A stretch of 64,000 nt of DNA from Pyrinomonadaceae bacterium (lineage in GTDB: Bacteria; Acidobacteriota; Blastocatellia; Pyrinomonadales; Pyrinomonadaceae), in the NCBI GenBank assembly GCA_028284415.1, contig JANQRU010000004.1, forward strand, positions 1,612,001-1,676,000, given 5' to 3'. Under the pieces are notes generated by a model. It was not told the origin of the DNA. It made no database searches and saw only the letters and a program-made list of their open reading frames with translations. Below are positions 35,140 to 43,805 of this stretch, piece by piece (the first letter of the stretch is position 1; each line of letters begins with the position of its first letter). A program made the position numbers and the translations under genes.

Positions 35140-36456
35140 TTAAGGCAATGCTCCGAAATTTATTCTCGGTTTATTACCCAAAGCTTTTCTTTTGAAATAA
35201 ATATCCAGGTCTGTATTTCCATTGAAAAAACCGCAGTTCTTCAAATAAAAATTTCCTTCTTCGACTCCGCCTGTGTAGTCGAGCCTTGCGTCTTTGCGAG
35301 CAGTCGCATCGGCTGTGAATTTAGCTTGAGTTACTTCAAACCAATTTCCATTTACATCGCCTACCCATTGATTTGCAAATAAAACTTTTCGGTCTAAACC
35401 TCCCGTTTCAGGTCTAAAGTTTTCAAGGAAAGAATATAAACCCTTGAGATATGTATTGGTTTTTGGTCGTCTAAAACTTGCAATAAGTTCCCACCTTCCA
35501 ATCTCTGGTGCAAAGAAATAGGCTGTAAAATCAGTAAAATTATTACCTGCCGGCTCGCCTTTTATTAGAAAACGATACCTTGTGTCTGCTTTCCATCTGT
35601 ATCTTTTAAAACTCTGTCCGCCGGAGCCTTCATTTCCGAATTGTCTGGTAATAACTCCCCTTCCTTTTTTTAATAGTTGAATTCTGTAATCAGCAGGAAT
35701 TTCTTGCGGATTATCGGTTTTATATGGACTCCAAACTGAGAAAAGTATTCTTCTTTCCGTAGGGGAATTTACCTGTATGCCAAAATATCCGTGAGAAAAG
35801 CCATTTGCCATATAGTAAGAGCCGATAACGTCTTCGCCTTTGGGAACGATGATTTCGTTATAGAACCATTTAATATTATTTCTGGTCGGTAATCTATTAA
35901 AGCCCAAATGAACGGAAGGACCACGTCTGCCAAAATAAAAATCATCTTTGATATATTTGATGTTTGAGGAATTAGCTGTATTTCCCAGTAAAACAGAGAC
36001 GACTTCGGCAAAAGCATTTCCGGTTTTTTCAACGCCTTGCAGTTCAAGATGATGATATCCCTTTTCTTTTACTCCAACTCTGCCAAGGTAAATATCCCTA
36101 AATTCTCTGTTATTCAAAGTCCGCACCTGTGTTTTGTCGTCAAAAGAAAACTTAATTTTTGATGAGCCTGAAACGACTCTTGCTCTTACCCAAATATCAA
36201 AAACTCCAAGTGAATCCGTGTAAAAATAGGTTCTGATACGGTGATTGGGATTATTCCAATTTTTAATACCACCCCTTGTGATGACTTGGCGTGAAGCAAA
36301 CGCATCTCCGACAATCCAACTATTTCCCTCGGTTGGGATAGTTATAGTTGGGGTTTGATTTTCAGACAAAGACAATGGCTTTGCGTTTACAAAAAAGCAA
36401 CATAAACACAAAATCGCAAGACTCATTAATGAATAAAGTGATTTTTTTGACTTCAT
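35140..36456 (-). CDS. Secreted DUF5077/DUF3472 protein
   Basis: 438 residues with a signal peptide (MSLAILCLCCFFVNA). The first domain (about 35-165) has the DUF5077-like beta form (PTEGNSWIVGDAF, IWVRARVVSGSSKIKFSFDD). The second (about 195-438) matches DUF3472 (YMANGFSHGYFGIQVNSPTE, RYRWKADTRYRFLIKG). Both domains are beta-sandwich-like and DUF3472 proteins are thought to bind carbohydrate. No catalytic residues are known. It is followed after 13 bases by the amidohydrolase gene, so the two are probably expressed together. Confidence 0.85.
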   Translation of the reverse strand: MKSKKSLYSLMSLAILCLCCFFVNAKPLSLSENQTPTITIPTEGNSWIVGDAFASRQVITRGGIKNWNNPNHRIRTYFYTDSLGVFDIWVRARVVSGSSKIKFSFDDKTQVRTLNNREFRDIYLGRVGVKEKGYHHLELQGVEKTGNAFAEVVSVLLGNTANSSNIKYIKDDFYFGRRGPSVHLGFNRLPTRNNIKWFYNEIIVPKGEDVIGSYYMANGFSHGYFGIQVNSPTERRILFSVWSPYKTDNPQEIPADYRIQLLKKGRGVITRQFGNEGSGGQSFKRYRWKADTRYRFLIKGEPAGNNFTDFTAYFFAPEIGRWELIASFRRPKTNTYLKGLYSFLENFRPETGGLDRKVLFANQWVGDVNGNWFEVTQAKFTADATARKDARLDYTGGVEEGNFYLKNCGFFNGNTDLDIYFKRKALGNKPRINFGALP

Positions 36457-36638
36457 AATTTAATCTTTTGAAAAATAAAATCTCTAAATTTTTTATCGGG
36501 ATATGTGCAAAATTATATTCAAATCATAATAACCCACAAGAAAATAAATGGTTAGTTTTTTGTTCTATTTGAATTTATCCATCAACAAAAGTAAAATTCA
36601 GCAAATTTCTTTCCAAATAAACAAAAGGACAAAAAACT

Positions 36639-38195
36639 ATGGCATTCTTTCCGATTCCGAGTATGTTGTTGCGGCAACTCTACACTTATAACAGCTTAAA
36701 AAATACCGAAAACGGCGTGAAATTTTCCGTCAAAAACCGTCTGACTGATGTGAAATTTTCTGAATTGAAATCAGTTGGGATCAATGGTGTAGAAATCCCA
36801 AAAGATAAGATAACGCTTGAGTTTCCTAATGGCTCGACTATGCCTGCGACGCAGGTTTCGGAAGATAATCCGATTGATTTCCCGCTCCGCAAAACGATGG
36901 ATGTTCATTGCGATACGGAAGGTCTCAACCACGGAAAGCACAAAATTAAAATTGCCGTTAAAGCGAAAGGCTACGGCTCGTTAAAATTTGAGGTTGAGGA
37001 TTCGATTGCTGAAAAAGAAAGCTATGATGTGAAAATCCCACGTAATTCAGCGGATGATTATACTGAAGAGATAATCAAAGAGCGTCAAGGTTTTGTCGAA
37101 GAATACACGGGAGCAAAGCTCGAACATATCAGAAATTATTCCTTTGACCCGCATATTTTGGAAGGGAACTGTGAGAATTTTACGGGCGTTGCACAAATTC
37201 CGGTTGGTTTTGCCGGACCGATCAAAATCGATGGTGAATTTGCACAGGGTGAATTTTTGATTCCGCTTGCTACGACGGAAGGAACGCTCATCGCTTCTTA
37301 CAATCGTGGAATAAAAGTTTTGAACTTATCGGGTGGAGTGCGTTGTACGGTCGTTGCAGATGCTATGCAGAGAGCGCCTGTCTTTGTTTTTGAAGATGCC
37401 CGCGAAGGTCGCAAATTCGTGACCTGGATGCAAGATAATCTCGACAGGATTAAAGAAGAAGCTGAAGCAACCTCAAGCGTGGCGAAATTAAAGGATATAG
37501 ACATTTACACATCAAACAAATTTGTCTATGCACGTTTTAATTACAGAACAGGCGATGCTGCCGGACAAAATATGGTCGGGCGTGCGACCTTCGCCGCTTG
37601 CAGTTGGATAATTGATAATTACGAACCAAACAAGATCAAACATTTTTATCTCGAATCCAATTTTGCTACTGACAAAAAAGCTTCGCAAGTCAACATTATG
37701 CGAACACGCGGAAAACGTGTTACGGCAGAATGTACGATACCAAGAAATGTTCTGATCGAACACATGCGGGTTGAACCCGAATCGTTAACTTACCACGCAG
37801 GTGTTGCAAATATCGGCTCAATCCTTTCAGGAGCAAATAATAACGGAGCACATTCCGCCAATGGAATAACCGCAATGTTTATTGCAACGGGACAGGATGT
37901 TGCCAACGTCTCGGAAAGCTCTGCGGGTTTGCTTTATTCTGAAATCACACCCGAAAAAGACCTGTACATTTCCATTACAATTCCATCCCTGATCGTCGCA
38001 ACTTATGGCGGCGGTACAGGACTCGCTACCCAAAAGGAGTGCCTTGAGGTTTTAGGATGTTACGGAAAAGGCGGAGTGAATAAATTAGCTGAGATTGTCG
38101 CAGGCGTTGTACTCGCAGGCGAAATTTCGCTCGGCTCGGCAATTTCTTCAAGCGATTGGGTTTCGAGCCATGAGAAGTACGGGCGGAATAGATAA
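36639..38195 (+). CDS. Hydroxymethylglutaryl-CoA reductase, class I
   Basis: 518 residues. The catalytic part (about 155-518) has the class I residues: Glu214 in ATTEGTL, Lys346-347 in TDKKASQVN, Asp420 in GQDVANVSE and His511 near the C-terminus. It reduces HMG-CoA to mevalonate with NADPH and marks a mevalonate route to isoprenoids. The first 140 residues are a separate beta-rich domain, not the membrane region of eukaryotic HMGR, and I do not know its function. No other mevalonate gene is in the window. A ribosome site is weak (AAAGGA). Confidence 0.93.
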   Translation: MAFFPIPSMLLRQLYTYNSLKNTENGVKFSVKNRLTDVKFSELKSVGINGVEIPKDKITLEFPNGSTMPATQVSEDNPIDFPLRKTMDVHCDTEGLNHGKHKIKIAVKAKGYGSLKFEVEDSIAEKESYDVKIPRNSADDYTEEIIKERQGFVEEYTGAKLEHIRNYSFDPHILEGNCENFTGVAQIPVGFAGPIKIDGEFAQGEFLIPLATTEGTLIASYNRGIKVLNLSGGVRCTVVADAMQRAPVFVFEDAREGRKFVTWMQDNLDRIKEEAEATSSVAKLKDIDIYTSNKFVYARFNYRTGDAAGQNMVGRATFAACSWIIDNYEPNKIKHFYLESNFATDKKASQVNIMRTRGKRVTAECTIPRNVLIEHMRVEPESLTYHAGVANIGSILSGANNNGAHSANGITAMFIATGQDVANVSESSAGLLYSEITPEKDLYISITIPSLIVATYGGGTGLATQKECLEVLGCYGKGGVNKLAEIVAGVVLAGEISLGSAISSSDWVSSHEKYGRNR

Positions 38196-38308
38196 GTGGA
38201 AATTATTTATTGTCCATTCAATTATAAAATTATCTGCTATAATGGTTTTCGTCGTTCTGACTGAACTTATCAGCAAGTAATTATGAATTGCGGAGGATAC
38301 TTATAATT

Positions 38309-38593
38309 ATGCAGAAAAAAAGGCTTGTCGGAATTATTGTCGCCGCAGCAGTTTTCTTGCTCATACCACTTATAGCAATGCAATTCACAAATGAAGTGAA
38401 ATGGAATTTATTTGATTTTGCTGTCGCTGCTATTTTATTACTTGCTTTGGGTTTTGTCGGGGAGTATATATTAAGAAAAGTGAATAATATAAAACCCCGA
38501 ATTGCTTTGTGTGTTGCTGTTTTAGTAGCTTTTGCTCTAATTTGGGCAGAACTTGCAGTCGGTATTTTCGGAACACCCTTCGCCGGAAGTTAA
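38309..38593 (+). CDS. Small membrane protein, three helices
   Basis: 94 residues. I choose the ATG at 38309 because GGAGG lies at 38292-38296; a TTG further upstream would put that site inside the gene. Three membrane helices are visible (LVGIIVAAAVFLLIPLIAM, FAVAAILLLALGFVGEYIL, IALCVAVLVAFALIWAELAV). The family is unknown to me, but such proteins are frequent in Bacteroidota and Acidobacteriota. The acidic residue in the third helix could matter for a transport or assembly role. Confidence 0.75.
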   Translation: MQKKRLVGIIVAAAVFLLIPLIAMQFTNEVKWNLFDFAVAAILLLALGFVGEYILRKVNNIKPRIALCVAVLVAFALIWAELAVGIFGTPFAGS

Positions 38594-38625
38594 AACTAAA
38601 ATAGCTTAAACTAAAGTCTTATAAA

Positions 38626-39099
38626 TTACTCTTCCTTATCCTCTTTTTCTTTTTTCGTTCCCGTAAAAACTTCTCGCATCACTTCGGCTCCGGGAATTAA
38701 TTTTTCCATTGTTTGAGGTGCTGAAAAAGCCATCTCAAGGACACTTCGGAAGCGATTATCAAATTCTTCTTTAGTTTTTAAGTATGCGGCAAAACTTGCT
38801 GACAGGTGATTTTTAAAGAAATCTTGCATGGAACTATCATTTGAACGAAGGACTTGAAACAGAAAATCCGTCGGTAAAACGGTCTTGTCATTTTTTTCCT
38901 CTTCAAGGATGACTTGTATCAAAACCGTCTTAGTAACATCTTCGCCGTTTGTGTCAATTACTTTTATGTCTGTTCCATCACGGACAATTTTCGCTAAGTC
39001 CTCATAGCTTACATATGATTTTGTTTCCGTATTATAAAGACGGCGGTTTTTGTAGCGTTTTATAATTAATCCTTCAAATTCTTCATCATTCTTTGCCAT
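38626..39099 (-). CDS. phaR: Polyhydroxyalkanoate synthesis regulator PhaR
   Basis: 157 residues from the ATG at 39099. The N-terminal domain (LIIKRYKNRRLYNTETKSYVSYEDLAKIVRDG) is the PHA accumulation regulator DNA-binding domain. The C-terminal half (about 75-157) contains the second conserved region that binds PHA granules. In known species PhaR represses the phasin gene until it is titrated onto granules. The neighbouring plus-strand phasin-like gene with a palindromic promoter fits this. The product acts in the cytosol. Confidence 0.9.
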   Translation of the reverse strand: MAKNDEEFEGLIIKRYKNRRLYNTETKSYVSYEDLAKIVRDGTDIKVIDTNGEDVTKTVLIQVILEEEKNDKTVLPTDFLFQVLRSNDSSMQDFFKNHLSASFAAYLKTKEEFDNRFRSVLEMAFSAPQTMEKLIPGAEVMREVFTGTKKEKEDKEE

Positions 39100-39233
39100 A
39101 CTAACAATGAGAATACCATATTTGTTTGCAAATGCGAATAAAAGCATTTAATGAGACAGGTTGAATATAGAATTTATCAATAATATATTCTTTCTAAACT
39201 AAGTCATTATTGAAGTTAATAAAGGATGTGTAA

Positions 39234-39290
39234 ATTTATTTCGCAGATGCGAAATAAATGCTTGACAATGAATGGCTATTCATTTATTAT
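39234..39290 (+). promoter_or_regulatory. Sigma-70 promoter with two palindromic operators, phasin gene
   Basis: TTGACA at 39262-39267 and TATTAT at 39285-39290 are 17 bases apart. The spacer is filled by the palindrome AATGAAT-GGCT-ATTCATT (39267-39284), the form of a TetR-type operator. Just upstream is a perfect inverted repeat with 12-base arms and a 2-base centre (39234-39259, core TTCGCA-GA-TGCGAA), a good candidate PhaR site. The promoter serves the gene at 39371 (GGAG before its ATG). Confidence 0.8.
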
Positions 39291-39370
39291 CTAAATCATA
39301 AAGTAGCAATTCAAACGGGCTACGAGATATTTAGAAATTATTTATAAGATTATTTGGAGAATATAGAATC

Positions 39371-39751
39371 ATGGCAAAAGCAAAGAAAAACGAAACAATT
39401 GATAAAGCAGTTAAAATTACACAAGATACAGCAAAATTAGCACTTAAAGGAACAGTCGAAACAGCTGAGTTGACCGAAAGTTATGTTCAAGGTCTTTACA
39501 AAGTTGGTTACGAAACAAATGTTGACGCTCTGAAAATTGCTAAAAATTATTGGGACGCAGCAACCGAAATTCGTCAAGATTGGTTGAAACTTTTCTCAAA
39601 AACAGGCGAGAGTGCTATTGACGCAGCTGCGAAATTAGAAGTTCCAACTGTTAATGACGTAACAGACCTTGGAAAAGATGTTTACAAAAATGTAAGCAAA
39701 ACAGTTGAAAACTTTGTTCCGAAAGCAAAAGCTAAAGCAGCAGCTAAGTAA
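39371..39751 (+). CDS. Phasin-like granule protein
   Basis: 126 residues, mostly amphipathic helix. The stretch ALKIAKNYWDAATEIRQDWLKLFSK and the late NVSKTVENFVPKAKA are of phasin type. Phasins coat polyhydroxyalkanoate granules. The divergent phaR and the regulated promoter at 39234 support the call. No enzymatic motif. It is followed by a hairpin pair at 39792 and then by a second granule protein on the same strand. Confidence 0.75.
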   Translation: MAKAKKNETIDKAVKITQDTAKLALKGTVETAELTESYVQGLYKVGYETNVDALKIAKNYWDAATEIRQDWLKLFSKTGESAIDAAAKLEVPTVNDVTDLGKDVYKNVSKTVENFVPKAKAKAAAK

Positions 39752-39791
39752 GAATTATAACGGGCAAAGGGTATTTTAATTTAACAAACGT

Positions 39792-39853
39792 AAACCACAG
39801 ATTAATGCGGGTTAACAAAATCAAAGTTAATCTGTGAAGGTCTGTGGTTTTAT
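39792..39853 (+). terminator. Two competing hairpins after the phasin gene
   Basis: AAACCACAGA at 39792-39801 can pair with TCTGTGGTTT at 39841-39850, ending in TTTTATT. The overlapping CACAGATTAA can instead pair with TTAATCTGTG at 39827-39836. The two foldings exclude each other. The outer one looks like a terminator for the phasin transcript; the inner one could let the following gene be read. Confidence 0.55.
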
Positions 39854-39927
39854 TAATTGTATAATAAGCTAAAATTATTCGCGTTGGCGAAAAGTTAAAG
39901 CATCATCAAATATAAGAGTTTAAGATT

Positions 39928-40788
39928 ATGGCTACAGCAAAAAAGACAAAAACAACGACAACGAAAAAATCTACTACGGCAAAAACAGCTTCCAAACCGA
40001 AGACTACAAGAACAGCTAAGAAAACTACGACTGCTAAAAAAGCTACACCGAAAAAAACTTCTACTAGAACAGCTTCGAGCAAGACTAAAAGCACTACTGC
40101 CAAGAAAGCTACAACTACGAAAGCTAAAACAACAACCGCCAGAAAAGGTATTGCAAAACCGAAAACAGCAACCAAAAGAAAGCGTATTGCAAAGCCAAGT
40201 GCCAAAGCTAAAAAAGAGACGAAGCGAGAAACAACTTCAACTCCTGACCTTTCGACGGATTGGGCAAGAACAGTTGTTCAACAATTAACTGAAGCTCAAA
40301 AAATGTGGTTGGAAATTACTACTAAGCAATATGAAGTAGTTTTCAAGACCGTGCAGGAAGTTACCGGAATGGCGGAGAATGCTCCGACCGAAGCTTTGCA
40401 AAATTGGGCTCAGGAAGCTACACAAAGTTTTATCGAAGCACAGAAAGAATGGTCAGAAATTGCAATTTCACAGAGTGAGGAATTGATGAAATCCGTCCAG
40501 TCCGGAACAAGTTTGACCAATCCGAATGTCATCGGAAACATTCAGGATGCAACGGCACAAGGCTTGGAAACATTCGTCAAAATGCGTATGGCTTGGCTTG
40601 ATTTCGCCGCTGAGCAAAACGCACAGATGGTTAAGGCTATCAAAGATGGTTTGAATTTAGACGATTCCAACCCAGCCGCAGCTTTAGCTGATTTTGCAGA
40701 AGCGACTATGAGCAGCTATGTCGAAATCCAAAAACGCTGGCTTGATATGGCAACACAGATGCCGATCTTTGGTAAGAAAAGTGATTAG
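39928..40788 (+). CDS. PhaF-like granule protein with N-terminal histone-like tail
   Basis: 286 residues in two parts. Residues 1-100 are almost only Lys, Thr, Ala, Ser and Arg (KKTTTAKKATPKKTSTRT), of the histone H1/AlgP kind that binds DNA. Residues 110-286 form a phasin-like helical part with four related units: EAQKMWLEITTKQ, EAQKEWSEIAISQ, MRMAWLDFAAEQ and IQKRWLDMATQ. Pseudomonas PhaF joins a phasin domain to a histone-like tail at the C-terminus; here the tail leads. The likely role is to attach storage granules to the nucleoid for even partition at division. This is inferred from composition. Confidence 0.78.
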   Translation: MATAKKTKTTTTKKSTTAKTASKPKTTRTAKKTTTAKKATPKKTSTRTASSKTKSTTAKKATTTKAKTTTARKGIAKPKTATKRKRIAKPSAKAKKETKRETTSTPDLSTDWARTVVQQLTEAQKMWLEITTKQYEVVFKTVQEVTGMAENAPTEALQNWAQEATQSFIEAQKEWSEIAISQSEELMKSVQSGTSLTNPNVIGNIQDATAQGLETFVKMRMAWLDFAAEQNAQMVKAIKDGLNLDDSNPAAALADFAEATMSSYVEIQKRWLDMATQMPIFGKKSD

Positions 40789-40789
40789 T

Positions 40790-40856
40790 TGAGTAAGTAG
40801 TAAACGGTAAGCGGTGAGCAGTTATCTTTTCTGCTCACCGCTTACCGCTCACTTAA
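40790..40856. repeat. Hairpin of degenerate heptamer repeats (GGTAAGC type)
   Basis: The arm GGTAAGCGGTGAGCAG (40806-40821) and its exact complement (40831-40846) close a nine-base loop. The arms are made of heptamers GGTAAGC and GGTGAGC, and further copies trail off on both sides (AGTAGTAAAC, GCTCACTT). It also serves as a plausible terminator for the PhaF-like gene. Sequence TAAGCGGTGAG also occurs in the terminator at 7957. Confidence 0.75.
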
Positions 40857-40902
40857 AACTATGCTAATCTGTGTTTAGTTTAAATTTTGGAGTTTGATTT
40901 TA

Positions 40903-41469
40903 ATGGCAAAAGAATCAGCTAAAAAAAGATCTTATCCTTGGAAAACTAAAATTAAAGGCGAAAACATAACGCTTCGTCTGATGACTTCCGAAGACAAAAA
41001 CGCGATGCTGGAATTTGCAAGGTCTCTTCCTGAAGATGACCTGCTTTTTTTAGCGATTGATATAACTCAAGAAAGTGCAGTTGATGATTGGATTCGGCGC
41101 TTGAAAGACAGCAATTTGCATACGATTTTAGTTGAAAAAGACGGCAAATTAGTCGGACACGGAAGTCTTCTTCATGAAGAGCAAGTTTGGACACGGCATT
41201 TAGGCGGGATGATCCTGCTCTTATCACCTGATGTTCGCGGTATGGGGCTTGGACATATTTTGGCGGGTGAACTTTTCGCACATGCAGATCATCTAAAATT
41301 GCGAAAAGTTATGGCACGTATGGCGGCTTCGCAGAAAGGTGCAATCAGTGTTTTTCAGAAACTTGGATTCAAAATGGAAGCACTCCTTGCCGATTGTGTA
41401 ATTGACCGAAATGACCGAACACACGATCTAATCATAATGTCGCACGACGTTACAGGGTTTAACGAGTAA
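40903..41469 (+). CDS. GNAT-family acetyltransferase
   Basis: 188 residues from the ATG with GGAG upstream. The GNAT fold is visible: LRLMTSEDKNAMLEFARSL, then ILVEKDGKLVGHGSLL, then the acetyl-CoA loop LSPDVRGMGLGHILAGEL, and ISVFQKLGFKMEALLADCV. Substrate unknown. Its place between a granule protein and a wax ester synthase suggests it belongs to the storage-lipid block, but the reading frames are separated by spacers of 50 to 115 bases, so co-transcription is unproven. Confidence 0.87.
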   Translation: MAKESAKKRSYPWKTKIKGENITLRLMTSEDKNAMLEFARSLPEDDLLFLAIDITQESAVDDWIRRLKDSNLHTILVEKDGKLVGHGSLLHEEQVWTRHLGGMILLLSPDVRGMGLGHILAGELFAHADHLKLRKVMARMAASQKGAISVFQKLGFKMEALLADCVIDRNDRTHDLIIMSHDVTGFNE

Positions 41470-41519
41470 AATGAAGTAGATAGTTTCTTTTAAGTATCTA
41501 CTCATCAATCACTAACAAA

Positions 41520-42959
41520 ATGAGCAAGCCTAGACTAAATCACAGACTTTCATCTTTGGATGCGACATTTCTTTATTTAGAGAAGAAGGAATGTCCGCTT
41601 CATATTGGAAGCACGAGTGTTTTTGAAGGCAAAATTGCTATTGGAGATTTACGAAAGCACATTGAAGAAAGGCTTCATCTGATTCCTCGCTATCAGCAAA
41701 AGGTCGTCCCTGATCCGTTTAATATTGCTCATCCGACTTGGGAGTTTGATGAGGATTTTGACATCAATAATCACATTTTCGAGATCAAATCACGCAAAAA
41801 AATTACAGACGAAGATTTAACCAGAATCGCGGGCGAAAAGATGACCGATGTGATGGACAGGAACAAACCGCTTTGGGAACTTTTCTTAATAAACAATATT
41901 GAAGGTGGAAAATCTGCGATGATTGCTAAAGTCCATCACTGTATGGTTGATGGAATTTCGGGTGTTGATTTGATAAAAATCATGTTTGATATAACTCCCG
42001 AAGGCACGCCAATTCCACCTAAGTCTGAAAACAATACTCCAAAGCCTCCGAAGCAGGATGCAACGAGGAAATTTTTTGATTCATTGCTCGGGTCGTTTGA
42101 AGAAGGAATGAATCGTTTTATGGAGATGCAAGCGGGAATGCTTTATATGGCTTCAAGCATTGCCAATCCGAAAACAGCAGAAAAATTACCGCAAATGGCG
42201 GAAGTTTTACCGGCAGCTGTAACTCCCGCACCGCTTTTACCATTTAATGGCGAGTGTTCAGGAGAGCGTCGTTTAGCTTGGAGCGAATTTTCTTTTACCG
42301 ATGCAAGACTCGTAAAAAATGTTTTGAAAGGAACGGTCAATGATGTCGTCTTAACGGTTTTGAGTGAATCCGTTTCCCGATACGTTGCCGAACATGGGCT
42401 GGATTTAGAGGAAAGAATTGTGCGGTTTATGGTTCCCGTTAGTTTGCGTCAGAAAAATCAGCGCGGAGCTTTGGGAAATTTAATTTCGATCTTGCCGGTC
42501 GAAATTCCGCTTGATTTTGAAGATTTACCGTCGCGTTTTCAGTTTGTAAATGAAAAAACAGCGATGATGAAGGAAACTAAGTTAGCAGAAGGTCTGTTAA
42601 CGGTTGGAGCAATGTATTCTGTTACACCCGCACCTTTGCAATCTGCTTTGGGACAAATTGCCAACTTACCATTTCCGCCATTTAATTTAGTCGCAACAAA
42701 TGTTCCGGGTCCGCAAATTCCTCTTTATCTCGTCGGGCAAAAAATGCTCAAACATTACCCATATGTCCCCGTCGGATATGGCTTGGGTTTGGGTTGTGCG
42801 ATTTTTAGTTATAATAAAGATCTCTACTTCGGTCTCGTTTCCGATGCCAAAGCAATGTCAGACGTCGAAAGATTCAAAGAAATCTTAGACGAAACATTTG
42901 CTGATTTACTGAATTTAGTTACGGAGTTAGAAGAAAAATCTTCAGCAGCTAATGGATAA
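41520..42959 (+). CDS. Wax ester synthase/diacylglycerol acyltransferase (WS/DGAT)
   Basis: 479 residues with the condensation-type acyltransferase motif HHxxxDG at His139-His140 to Asp144 (KVHHCMVDGISG). Family signatures PLWELFLI, then PVSLR, then NLVATNVPGPQIPLYLVG are in place. It joins an acyl-CoA to a fatty alcohol or diacylglycerol to give neutral lipid that is stored in bodies at the membrane. The block with PhaR and granule proteins points to carbon storage. The start lies about 50 bases after the GNAT gene. Confidence 0.93.
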   Translation: MSKPRLNHRLSSLDATFLYLEKKECPLHIGSTSVFEGKIAIGDLRKHIEERLHLIPRYQQKVVPDPFNIAHPTWEFDEDFDINNHIFEIKSRKKITDEDLTRIAGEKMTDVMDRNKPLWELFLINNIEGGKSAMIAKVHHCMVDGISGVDLIKIMFDITPEGTPIPPKSENNTPKPPKQDATRKFFDSLLGSFEEGMNRFMEMQAGMLYMASSIANPKTAEKLPQMAEVLPAAVTPAPLLPFNGECSGERRLAWSEFSFTDARLVKNVLKGTVNDVVLTVLSESVSRYVAEHGLDLEERIVRFMVPVSLRQKNQRGALGNLISILPVEIPLDFEDLPSRFQFVNEKTAMMKETKLAEGLLTVGAMYSVTPAPLQSALGQIANLPFPPFNLVATNVPGPQIPLYLVGQKMLKHYPYVPVGYGLGLGCAIFSYNKDLYFGLVSDAKAMSDVERFKEILDETFADLLNLVTELEEKSSAANG

Positions 42960-43022
42960 TGAAAAACGGAAAATGGAAAACAAGTAGCTTTTAGTAATTT
43001 TACATTTTCAATTCTTCATTTT
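42960..43022. repeat. Intergenic degenerate repeat (GGAAAAT type)
   Basis: AATGAAAAACGGAAAATGG just after the acyltransferase stop is imperfectly complementary to the segment ATTTTCAATTCTTCATTTTT that precedes the lipase gene. The arms are A- and T-rich so folding is weak. The layout matches the hairpin at 40790. Confidence 0.45.
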
Positions 43023-43028
43023 TAACTT

Positions 43029-43805
43029 ATGGATATATTAGAAGGCGAACTTGAAGCACTGACTGGATTTGATAAAGAAATCCGCTCGCACGCTTTACCA
43101 ATTTGGTTTGAATCGCTCGTTGGAGTTGATTGGACTTTATTGCATCTTTCGCCTGTTTATTATGGCTTTGGAGTTCCGAAAGGGGATGGTTCTCCAGCAA
43201 TAGTTGTTCCGGGATTTCTTGGAACTGACATATATCTATACGAGCTTCATTTATGGCTTTCACGCATCGGCTATAAATCTTATCTTTCAAATATCGGCTG
43301 GAACGCCGACTGCCTCAATACACTCGCCGAAAAACTCATTGATACCATCAAAAAAGCTCACGAAGAAACAGGAAAAAAAGTTCATCTTATCGGGCACAGT
43401 TTGGGCGGAGTTTTATCCCGTTCGGCGGCAGTTCAAAACATTGATCTGGTTGAATCAGTAGTAACACTTGGTTCTCCTTTCCGTGGAGTACGTTCGCATC
43501 CTGGTGTTTTGGAAATGACCGAACGCATTCGCCAACGTATCTTCAAAAATGATGACAAAACCGATTTTCCTCATTGTTATACAGGGCATTGTGATTGCCT
43601 CGCCGTGATTTCTCTGCACGGTGGACTTCCCAAAAGGCTCAAACAAACCGCCATCTACACAAAATCCGACGGCATCGTCCATTGGAAAAACTGCGTTTCC
43701 CGCAGAAAGTCAAATAACTTTGAAGTAAGCGGAACGCACCTAGGTCTCGTTTATAATTTCCAAGTTTATAAACTAATTGCGGAAAGATTGAAAAAGGAAA
43801 CATAA
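43029..43805 (+). CDS. Lipase-like alpha/beta hydrolase
   Basis: 258 residues, no signal peptide. The nucleophile elbow IGHSLGGVLS gives Ser124. The preceding PAIVVPGFLGTDIYL carries the oxyanion region and later TLGSPFRGVRSHPGV is typical of the lipase class. The acid and His are probably in YTKSDGIVHWKNC and GTHLGL near the C-terminus. It may hydrolyse neutral lipid made by the preceding WS/DGAT, which is a guess from order. The stop codon ends directly at the left arm of the RAYT element. Confidence 0.85.
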   Translation: MDILEGELEALTGFDKEIRSHALPIWFESLVGVDWTLLHLSPVYYGFGVPKGDGSPAIVVPGFLGTDIYLYELHLWLSRIGYKSYLSNIGWNADCLNTLAEKLIDTIKKAHEETGKKVHLIGHSLGGVLSRSAAVQNIDLVESVVTLGSPFRGVRSHPGVLEMTERIRQRIFKNDDKTDFPHCYTGHCDCLAVISLHGGLPKRLKQTAIYTKSDGIVHWKNCVSRRKSNNFEVSGTHLGLVYNFQVYKLIAERLKKET

